DNA of 11,308 nt, taken from contig NZ_JAUNEC010000055.1 in assembly GCF_030525755.1 (NCBI RefSeq), positions 1 to 11,308 on the forward strand, written 5' to 3'. This document shows positions 4,647 through 8,278 of the stretch, in pieces. Source of the DNA: Alysiella sp. (lineage in GTDB: Bacteria; Pseudomonadota; Gammaproteobacteria; Burkholderiales; Neisseriaceae). Positions within the stretch are counted from its first letter, which is position 1, and every line of letters begins with the position of its first letter. A model generated the notes under the pieces. The model was not told the DNA's origin, made no database searches, and was given only the letters and a program-made list of their open reading frames with translations. Position numbers and translations under genes: made by a program.

Positions 4647-4675
4647 TTGACAATCTAGGGGGTACTAGATATAAT
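4647..4675 (+). promoter_or_regulatory. Consensus promoter P2 with operator O2 (cassette 2)
   Basis: -35 TTGACA (4647-4652), 17-bp spacer, -10 TATAAT (4670-4675): a full sigma70 consensus. Operator ATCTAGGGGGTACTAGAT (4653-4670) has 6-bp arms ATCTAG/CTAGAT and fills the spacer. An identical 18-mer lies at 5079-5096 behind the RHH gene of this cassette. A promoter this strong implies tight repression. Confidence 0.9.
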
Positions 4676-4707
4676 TCAACTCATCAGCAATAGGGCTGAT
4701 ACGGGAA

Positions 4708-4729
4708 AAGCCCCACCGAAGCGGGGCTT
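4708..4729. terminator. Hairpin: sense leader stem and antisense terminator, cassette 2
   Basis: AAGCCCC (4708-4714) and GGGGCTT (4723-4729). Read on the reverse strand the stem extends to 9 pairs with a TTCG loop and is followed by Ts, so its main job is probably to end the antisense RNA. On the forward strand it lies upstream of the toxin ribosome binding site. Confidence 0.7.
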
Positions 4730-4745
4730 AACTAGGGAGAATGAA

Positions 4746-4811
4746 ATGAAGCGCACTCTTCAAATCATCTTCTTACTGATTCTGTTGGTAATAAGCGATA
4801 ACGCTTATTAA
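4746..4811 (+). CDS. Ibs-like 21-aa hydrophobic type I toxin, cassette 2
   Basis: A 21-residue peptide: MKRTLQ, then IIFLLILLVI, then SDNAY. The layout is the same as toxin 1 and E. coli Ibs: a short basic start, about 10 aliphatic residues and a polar tail ending in -A-Y. AGGGAG (4734-4739) is 6 bases ahead of ATG 4746. The preceding ATG 4741 opens only ATG-AAA-TGA, which overlaps the toxin start and may limit or couple initiation. The last codons lie in an inverted repeat AATAAGCG/CGCTTATT (4790-4797 with 4802-4809). Predicted to insert in the inner membrane. Toxicity and control by the antisense RNA are inferences from similarity and layout. Confidence 0.75.
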   Translation: MKRTLQIIFLLILLVISDNAY

Positions 4812-4821
4812 GAATCGTAAG

Positions 4822-4853
4822 ACTGGGGCGGCTGCAACCGCTCCAGTTCCCTA
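4822..4853 (+). other. 3' hairpin and anti-Shine-Dalgarno tract, cassette 2
   Basis: ACTGGGGCGG (4822-4831) pairs with CCGCTCCAGT (4838-4847), 10 pairs with one G-U, loop CTGCAA. TCCCTA (4848-4853) right after it is the exact complement of TAGGGA (4733-4738) in the toxin ribosome binding site. The equivalent tract of cassette 1 has a different sequence that matches its own, different, ribosome binding site. Confidence 0.7.
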
Positions 4854-4882
4854 ATCTTACAAAATTGAGTGCGGAAAATCAA
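4854..4882 (-). promoter_or_regulatory. Antisense promoter, cassette 2
   Basis: On the reverse strand: -35 TTGATT (4882-4877), 17-bp spacer, -10 TAAGAT (4859-4854). Spacing is the same as in cassette 1 while the spacer bases differ, so the promoter elements look conserved by function. Confidence 0.75.
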
Positions 4883-4894
4883 GGAGTATTGCCT

Positions 4895-5071
4895 ATGGTT
4901 GATGAAAAAGCCAAAAAGCAAGCAGAGTATCAGCGGAAATATGAAGAAAAGCGGGTTTTTAAAAAAGTCTCGTTTAATGTAGAAAAAGAAGCTGATTTAC
5001 TCGAAATTGCAAAAAGTATTGATTTTTCTCAATGGGTTAAAGACCAATTAAGAGAAAAATTTAAAAAATAG
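4895..5071 (+). CDS. Arc-like ribbon-helix-helix repressor, cassette 2
   Basis: A 58-aa homologue of the protein at 4230. Charged N-terminal arm (1-20, rich in Lys, Glu and Tyr), beta-strand KKVSFNVEKE (23-32), helix A (ADLLEIAKS), turn, helix B (FSQWVKDQLREKFKK). ATG 4895 has AAGGAG 8 bases upstream and is the start shared with cassette 1; upstream in-frame start 4865 overlaps regulatory sequence and is rejected. The strand differs from cassette 1 at the residue before VSFN (Lys instead of His), and so does the operator (ATCTAG..CTAGAT instead of ATCGT..ACGAT), consistent with divergence in DNA recognition. Likely to repress P2 and the downstream promoter of the Rha gene. Confidence 0.82.
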   Translation: MVDEKAKKQAEYQRKYEEKRVFKKVSFNVEKEADLLEIAKSIDFSQWVKDQLREKFKK

Positions 5072-5072
5072 C

Positions 5073-5102
5073 TTGACTATCTAGGGGGTACTAGATTAAA
5101 CT
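5073..5102 (+). promoter_or_regulatory. Promoter with second O2 operator, upstream of the Rha gene
   Basis: -35 TTGACT (5073-5078) starts 2 bases after the RHH stop; operator ATCTAGGGGGTACTAGAT (5079-5096) is identical to that in P2; -10 best read as TAAACT (5097-5102) with an 18-bp spacer, weaker than P2. Because the full 18-mer is unchanged while the -10 has drifted, repressor binding appears to be the conserved property. Confidence 0.8.
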
Positions 5103-5109
5103 GTATCCA

Positions 5110-5189
5110 ACTTGAGAAATCAAGTAAAACCCCGCCAAGCTGTAACTTGGCGGGGAATGTGAAAAAGCAACGCGCCAACGTTCTTTTTC
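5110..5189 (+). other. Three-hairpin leader of the Rha gene
   Basis: ACTTGA/TCAAGT with loop GAAA (5110-5125), CCCCGCCAAG/CTTGGCGGGG with loop CTGTAA (5130-5155), and GAAAAAG..AACG/CGTT..CTTTTTC (5161-5189). None is followed by a T-run, so these are leader structures rather than terminators. They may shape mRNA stability or translation of the gene at 5227. Confidence 0.65.
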
Positions 5190-5226
5190 GTGTCATCTCA
5201 ACCTTGAAATGAAAGGACATTCTATC

Positions 5227-5796
5227 ATGAATGCTCAACTTGTACATTATTCAAATAATCGCTTGGTAACAACTTCTTTGGATGTAGCCCAAAACTTTGG
5301 CAAAAAGCACAAAGAAGTTTTACGTTCAATCCAAAATATTGAATGCTCACAAGAATTTGGAGAGCGCAATTTTACGCTCACCACTTATTTGACCGCACAA
5401 AACAAAGCTTTACCCATGTACGAAATCACCCGCGACGGTTTTGTCTTTCTGTGCATGGGTTTCACAGGCGCATCGGCAGCCTATTGGAAAGAACGCTACA
5501 TCAACGCCTTCAACCAAATGGAATACAGCCTGTGGCACAATCATGCACAGTTGCAGCAGCTGCAAGCTGCCTACCTTGCCAGCAATCCCGAAGCCGATAA
5601 GCTGTTGCGTTATGTAAAGCTGGATTTAAACCATGTGGAAATCGGCAAACTGCTGGGTGTATCGGGACAAACGGTGCGCGACCGCCTGAAAAAACTGGCA
5701 TCTTTGGGTTTTGTGGATTATCAGCCCAACCCCAAATACCAACGCAACCATGCCATCGCCCATACAGCCCAACAATCTTTGGCATTGGAGGGTTGA
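5227..5796 (+). CDS. Rha-family phage regulatory protein with C-terminal HTH
   Basis: A 189-aa protein. The N-terminal domain (about 8-98) is Rha-like: TTSLDVAQNFGKKHKEVLRSI, then FTLTTYLTAQNKALPMYEITRDGFVFLCMGFTG, then WKERYINAFNQME. Rha proteins are phage regulators linked to lysogeny control. The C-terminal part (from about 115) is an HTH-like region, LNHVEIGKLLGVSGQTVRDRLKKL, with LGFVDYQP and a QQSLALEG end, shared with the BRO-N-like protein at 1772-2404. I choose ATG 5227 with AAAGGA (5212-5217) 9 bases upstream; the in-frame ATG at 5209 overlaps that site. It is transcribed from the promoter that carries operator O2, so the cassette 2 RHH protein probably represses it. Confidence 0.85.
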   Translation: MNAQLVHYSNNRLVTTSLDVAQNFGKKHKEVLRSIQNIECSQEFGERNFTLTTYLTAQNKALPMYEITRDGFVFLCMGFTGASAAYWKERYINAFNQMEYSLWHNHAQLQQLQAAYLASNPEADKLLRYVKLDLNHVEIGKLLGVSGQTVRDRLKKLASLGFVDYQPNPKYQRNHAIAHTAQQSLALEG

Positions 5797-5799
5797 GCC

Positions 5800-5988
5800 A
5801 TGACCGAATTGCGAGCAAGCATGATGAGCCCAAAAAGCCATGACTGTTTCCACAATGCTTTGAGTTGTTTGGGGAATTTGTTGCTTGACCGAAAACTGGC
5901 CGACAAACACGATGTGGAGGAATTGGGCTGTTTAATCTTGGTATTGGCCGATTACGCCCGATTGATGGAAAACAGTTTAAACGGCTAA
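5800..5988 (+). CDS. Small partner protein of the Rha module, 62 aa
   Basis: A 62-aa protein whose start lies 3 bases after the Rha stop codon; GGAGG at the end of the Rha gene is its ribosome binding site. It is homologous to the 56-aa protein at 1598-1768: both have an AL..LG segment and the block LGC..LVLADYA (about 44-55 here). I do not recognise the family. The same pairing behind two antirepressors with different N-terminal domains suggests that it works with the shared C-terminal domain or in the same regulatory step. No membrane segment. Confidence 0.78.
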   Translation: MTELRASMMSPKSHDCFHNALSCLGNLLLDRKLADKHDVEELGCLILVLADYARLMENSLNG

Positions 5989-5995
5989 ATGCCCA

Positions 5996-6023
5996 CCCCG
6001 AAAGTCCACGCTTTCGGGGTTTT
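5996..6023 (+). terminator. Intrinsic terminator after the Rha module
   Basis: CCCCGAAAG (5996-6004) pairs with CTTTCGGGG (6011-6019), 9 bp, followed by TTTTGTTT. Confidence 0.88.
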
Positions 6024-6033
6024 GTTTCGTTTC

Positions 6034-6053
6034 CCGCGTTCAGGCTGTTTTTT
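6034..6053 (+). repeat. Orphan right half of a DUS-type terminator
   Basis: CGCGTTCAGGCTGTTTTTTG here matches the right arm and tail of the complete terminator at 6596-6631, but no matching left arm lies upstream. It is probably a scar from recombination or deletion. Confidence 0.55.
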
Positions 6054-6073
6054 GACAAAAATGCAAAAAATCC

Positions 6074-6102
6074 TTGACAATGTACCTAGTTTTAGGCGCA
6101 AT
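6074..6102 (+). promoter_or_regulatory. Candidate promoter P3 with palindrome in the spacer
   Basis: TTGACA (6074-6079) followed at 17-18 bases by a weak -10 (CGCAAT or GCAATA). CCTA-GTTT-TAGG (6085-6096) lies in the spacer, the same architecture as P1 and P2 with a different sequence. Short stems CACG/CGTG (6109-6124) and TCACT/AGTGA follow. The weak -10 keeps confidence moderate; an activator such as Mor could compensate. Confidence 0.5.
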
Positions 6103-6152
6103 ACAAAACACGGAAGGCAATCGTGCCACCTGTTATCACTCGGAGTGAAATC

Positions 6153-6296
6153 ATGAATTTATCCCCCAAAATCCTTGAAAGAGAACTGAAAATGGCTGAA
6201 TTAGAGCGAATCAAAATGGAAGCCGAGAAACTGCGTGCAGAAACCATGAAACTGCACAAAGAGGCGCAATGGCATCCTTGGCAACCGCCTTGTTGA
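6153..6296 (+). CDS. Small coiled-coil ORF, 47 aa
   Basis: A 47-aa frame starting MNLSPKILERELK. Residues 5-40 form one highly charged helix with a heptad-like pattern (LERELKMAELERIKMEAEKL), and the tail is HPWQPPC. GGAG (6142-6145) lies 7 bases before ATG 6153. It is the first frame behind candidate promoter P3 and is followed by a small terminator-like stem at 6307. I do not recognise it. Support comes from the ribosome binding site, composition and position; it is too short for a similarity argument by eye. Confidence 0.6.
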   Translation: MNLSPKILERELKMAELERIKMEAEKLRAETMKLHKEAQWHPWQPPC

Positions 6297-6306
6297 AATA
6301 ACCCAC

Positions 6307-6325
6307 GCCCCGTAAAGGGGCTTTA
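6307..6325 (+). terminator. Short hairpin GCCCC/GGGGC with T-rich tail
   Basis: GCCCC (6307-6311), loop GTAAA, GGGGC (6317-6321), then TTTAT. A weak intrinsic terminator or attenuator between the 47-aa ORF and the HTH gene. Confidence 0.55.
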
Positions 6326-6338
6326 TCTCATACCTATT

Positions 6339-6572
6339 ATGATGACCACCGACCAACTTATCCAAGCTGGCCAAGCACTTTACGGCGAACAATGGCAGAG
6401 CAATTTGGCACGCAGCCTGAATATTGACTCACGTCGCATCCGCCAATGGCTCAAAGGCGAACGACCGCTGCCGCCATGGTTGGCGCACGAATTGGTACGC
6501 CTGCTGCAACACAACATCCATCAATGCCAAGCCTGTTTATCGCAAATCGAGATGCAACAGAACGAGGATTGA
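6339..6572 (+). CDS. Small HTH DNA-binding protein, 77 aa
   Basis: A 77-aa protein. Residues about 10-58 look like a compact helix-turn-helix: GQALYGEQWQSNLARSLNIDSRRIRQWLKGERPLPPWLAHELVRLL, where NLARSLNIDSRRIRQWLKG has the spacing of a recognition helix pair and resembles XRE-type phage proteins. The C-terminal tail is Gln-rich with two Cys. ATG ATG at 6339/6342; no clear Shine-Dalgarno. It is followed by a DUS-type terminator and then the late genes, so it could be a late-gene or P3 regulator. A specific phage role cannot be assigned. Confidence 0.7.
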   Translation: MMTTDQLIQAGQALYGEQWQSNLARSLNIDSRRIRQWLKGERPLPPWLAHELVRLLQHNIHQCQACLSQIEMQQNED

Positions 6573-6595
6573 TGCCCAACCAGTCCAATCTACCC

Positions 6596-6631
6596 ACAGC
6601 CTGAACGTTTCTCGCGTTCAGGCTGTTTTTT
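6596..6631 (+). terminator. Intrinsic terminator with CAGCCTGAACG arms
   Basis: ACAGCCTGAACG (6596-6607) pairs with CGTTCAGGCTGT (6615-6626), 12 bp, with a T-run. It separates the regulatory block from the lysis block. The 80 bases that follow, up to 6711, contain an open GTG frame (VLKQGKTLYRPDSGKMVLSKK) that may be a gene remnant. Confidence 0.88.
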
Positions 6632-6710
6632 GTGCTGAAGCAGGGCAAGACGCTGTACCGTCCCGACTCGGGCAAAATGGTCTTATCAAAAAAACCATCA
6701 AGGCAAAATC

Positions 6711-7235
6711 ATGAGCAAAACCAAACCACTACCCGACCCTTTATGGCTCATCGAAGCCCGCAAACACATCGGTTTAACCGAAATTGCGGGCAAAGAACAC
6801 AACCCGACCATCCGCAATTGGCTCATTGCCCTCAAAGCGTGGTGGACGGACGATGAAACCCCGTGGTGCGGCACGTTTACCGCCCATTGTTGCCGCGTTG
6901 GCGGTCGGGCTTTGCCCAAACACTGGTATCGGGCGCGTGATTGGTTGAACACAGGCACGCGGTTGAGCAGACCTACCTATGGCTGCATTGCGGTGTTTGA
7001 GCGACAAGGTGGCGGTCATGTCGGCTTTGTGGTGGGGCAAGATGAGAAAGGCAATTTATTGATTTTGGGTGGCAATCAAGGCAATCGCGTGTCCATTGCG
7101 CCGTTTGCACGCAATCGGGTGGCAGGTTTTATTTGGCCATCGTTGGCAGATGGTAAACCTGCCCTGCCGCGTGATGAACGCTTTAAGCTGCCTGTATTGA
7201 AAAATGTGGGCGCATTGTCGCAAAACGAACAGTAA
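6711..7235 (+). CDS. Endolysin, CHAP/NlpC-P60-like cysteine peptidase (TIGR02594 type)
   Basis: A 174-aa phage lysin of the TIGR02594 group, expected to cut peptide bonds in peptidoglycan at lysis. The probable catalytic Cys is C53 in TPWCGTF and His H103 in GGGHVGFV; N122 in GGNQGNRV fits the third polar position. The N-terminal LWLIEARKHIGLTEIAGKEHNPTI is typical of this group. There is no signal peptide, so export needs a holin or pinholin. AAGG about 8 bases before ATG 6711. It is the first gene of the lysis block, followed by a holin candidate and spanins. Confidence 0.88.
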   Translation: MSKTKPLPDPLWLIEARKHIGLTEIAGKEHNPTIRNWLIALKAWWTDDETPWCGTFTAHCCRVGGRALPKHWYRARDWLNTGTRLSRPTYGCIAVFERQGGGHVGFVVGQDEKGNLLILGGNQGNRVSIAPFARNRVAGFIWPSLADGKPALPRDERFKLPVLKNVGALSQNEQ

Positions 7236-7247
7236 AGGCTACCTGAA
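7236..7247 (+). repeat. DUS AGGCTACCTGAA
   Basis: Exact 12-mer in the 13-base gap between the endolysin stop and the next ATG; its GAAG end is the only purine-rich stretch that could serve as ribosome binding site there. Confidence 0.75.
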
Positions 7248-7248
7248 G

Positions 7249-7407
7249 ATGCACCAAACCGATTTTTACCGCCGTTTGGCAGACGAATGGGCGTGCGAAA
7301 TGCAGTTGGCTTTGGCAATGGGCGATGCCGTTGCCGCCGAACACGCACGGCGCGAACGCGACAATTATTTAAAGATGCTGGATTATGCCAATGGGACATC
7401 ATCATGA
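7249..7407 (+). CDS. Small lysis-block protein, 52 aa
   Basis: A 52-aa charged helical protein, MHQTDFYRRLADEWACEMQL..., with DAVAAEHARRERDNYLKMLDYA. It is not recognised. ATG 7249 directly follows the DUS; the longer start at 7204 would overlap the endolysin by 32 bases and is less likely. Its stop overlaps the next start (ATGA), so it is translationally coupled to the membrane protein at 7404. No signal peptide or membrane segment. It may be a small holin-associated or structural accessory protein; function unknown. Confidence 0.65.
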   Translation: MHQTDFYRRLADEWACEMQLALAMGDAVAAEHARRERDNYLKMLDYANGTSS

Positions 7408-7658
7408 AGTTTATCAAAGGTTTAATTGCCAATCCTGCCACAGGGCAAATTTCGCACACCAAACTCTGGGCAAACATCGCCGCTGCCTGCATGACGGTTA
7501 AATTCATGCAAACCGACCATGCCCCAGAATGGCTCTGGTGGGCATACGGTGGCATGGTCGGCGGTTACGCGCTGGTCAAACGTGCGATTGCTGCCATTCC
7601 GCAAACCGCGCAAATTCAGAAAGACAAGGACAATCAAAATGTTGCCGATTTTGAGTAA
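7404..7658 (+). CDS. Holin-like two-segment membrane protein, 84 aa (possibly DUF2644)
   Basis: An 84-aa protein starting MKFIKGLIANPATGQISHTKLW. Two hydrophobic stretches, about 22-36 (WANIAAACMTVKFM) and about 43-67 (WLWWAYGGMVGGYALVKRAIAAI), suggest two membrane passes with a short loop, and a charged C-terminus (QKDKDNQN). Size, topology and position between endolysin and spanins make it the best holin candidate. The N-terminus (LIANPATGQIS) recalls DUF2644 proteins of Mu-like phages. Overlaps the i-spanin start by 20 bases. Confidence 0.7.
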   Translation: MKFIKGLIANPATGQISHTKLWANIAAACMTVKFMQTDHAPEWLWWAYGGMVGGYALVKRAIAAIPQTAQIQKDKDNQNVADFE

Positions 7659-8043
7659 ATACCGTTATGCCGCGTATTTTGTGGGCTTTTTGGCATTTTC
7701 GGGCGCGGTTTGGACGAGCGGCTACCGTGTGGCTGCCTACCGTTATCAAGCGGAAACAGGCTACCTGAAGACCCAGTATGCCAACGAAGCCGCCGAACGC
7801 GAAAGGCAACACACACAAAGCCTTCAGGCAGCCTTAAATGACGTGCAAAAGTGGCAAGACTTTGCCCAAAAACAAGGTGTGCAACTGGCACAGGCACAAC
7901 AAAAACTGGACGCACAAACCGCACAAATCAATAAGGAAATTTCCCATGTCATTCAAAAAGACAATTCAAACGGCATTACTTTCAATGGTTTGGGCGATGA
8001 CAGCTTGCGCCTCTACCGACAAGCACTCGGCTACAGCGATTAG
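7639..8043 (+). CDS. Rz-like inner-membrane spanin (i-spanin), 134 aa
   Basis: A 134-aa protein with one N-terminal membrane segment (about 10-30, AAYFVGFLAFSGAVWTSGYR) and a periplasmic coiled coil rich in Ala/Gln (about 38-115, RERQHTQSLQAALNDVQKW... LAQAQQKLDAQTAQINKEI). Spanins join inner and outer membranes and disrupt the latter in the last step of lysis. ATG 7639 lies within the end of the holin-like gene and is preceded by AAGGAC. A DUS (7758-7769) is read in frame as GYLK. The o-spanin gene starts inside it in another frame, the classical Rz/Rz1 arrangement. Confidence 0.85.
   Translation: MLPILSKYRYAAYFVGFLAFSGAVWTSGYRVAAYRYQAETGYLKTQYANEAAERERQHTQSLQAALNDVQKWQDFAQKQGVQLAQAQQKLDAQTAQINKEISHVIQKDNSNGITFNGLGDDSLRLYRQALGYSD
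7758..7769 (+). repeat. DUS AGGCTACCTGAA
   Basis: Exact copy inside the i-spanin gene, encoding part of TGYLKT. Confidence 0.75.
7823..7834 (-). repeat. DUS AGGCTGCCTGAA on the reverse strand
   Basis: Forward strand TTCAGGCAGCCT, inside the i-spanin coiled coil (LQAAL). Confidence 0.7.
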
Positions 8044-8278
8044 GCTACCTGAAAAACCTGTTGCCACCGAATTGCTGATTGAGCATGAACGCCCCGCACC
8101 GCCCGAAAACGGTTCGCCCGAAAGTTTATTGCACCACGCAGCCCATTTTGGCGCGTATTGCCAAAAGCTCGCCAATCAGGTTTCAGGCTGGCAAGCGTGG
8201 TATCGGCAGGACGACTTGCTCCCAAAAGTAGAGGGGGCAGGCTACCTGAAGCCCTCATTCACGGAAGATGCGCCATGA
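7946..8278 (+). CDS. Rz1-like outer-membrane lipoprotein spanin (o-spanin), 110 aa
   Basis: A 110-aa lipoprotein. The signal peptide MSFKKTIQTALLSMVWAMTAC has lipobox MTAC with lipidated Cys21; the next residues are AST, with no Asp at +2, consistent with outer-membrane sorting. The mature part has a Pro-rich piece (ERPAPPENGSPE). ATG 7946 has AAGGAA 7 bases upstream and overlaps the i-spanin by 98 bases in another frame. At 110 aa it is longer than lambda Rz1 (60 aa), extending well past the partner gene. It contains two DUS, encoding RLPEK and GYLKP. The stop overlaps the next start (ATGA). Confidence 0.85.
   Translation: MSFKKTIQTALLSMVWAMTACASTDKHSATAIRLPEKPVATELLIEHERPAPPENGSPESLLHHAAHFGAYCQKLANQVSGWQAWYRQDDLLPKVEGAGYLKPSFTEDAP
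8042..8053 (+). repeat. DUS AGGCTACCTGAA
   Basis: Exact copy overlapping the i-spanin stop codon; read by the o-spanin gene as RLPEK. Confidence 0.75.
8239..8250 (+). repeat. DUS AGGCTACCTGAA
   Basis: Exact copy near the end of the o-spanin gene, read as GYLKP. Confidence 0.75.

Larger units (their letters stand above)
4705..4847 (-). ncRNA. Predicted Sib-like antisense antitoxin RNA, cassette 2
   Basis: Starts near 4847 from the promoter at 4854-4882 and crosses the 3' hairpin, toxin ORF and Shine-Dalgarno. It should end at a good reverse-strand intrinsic terminator: AAGCCCCGC, loop TTCG, GTGGGGCTT, then further Ts (4729 down to 4706). That stem is better on this strand (C-UUCG-G tetraloop plus a G-U pair) than on the sense strand, where it has an A-C mismatch. 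Predicted size is about 140 bases, in the Sib range. Confidence 0.65.

Noticed and set aside
4865..4894. Upstream start of the cassette 2 RHH gene
   Set aside because: It lies in the antisense promoter and ribosome binding site region and would add residues not found in the homologue.
4230..5071. The RHH genes as antitoxins of a classical type II system
   Set aside because: No second gene of normal toxin size accompanies either; the partner is a roughly 20-aa hydrophobic peptide with an antisense promoter, which fits type I better.
5510..6058. Long reverse-strand frame of 182 codons opposite the Rha module
   Set aside because: It is a shadow of the Rha and 62-aa genes, with no ribosome binding site and unnatural composition; the forward genes have clear homologues.
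6632..6710. GTG frame VLKQGKTLYRPDSGKMVLSKK before the endolysin
   Set aside because: The string looks protein-like and could be a remnant of a phage gene, but it has no clear ribosome binding site after the terminator and runs out of phase into the endolysin; not enough to call a gene.
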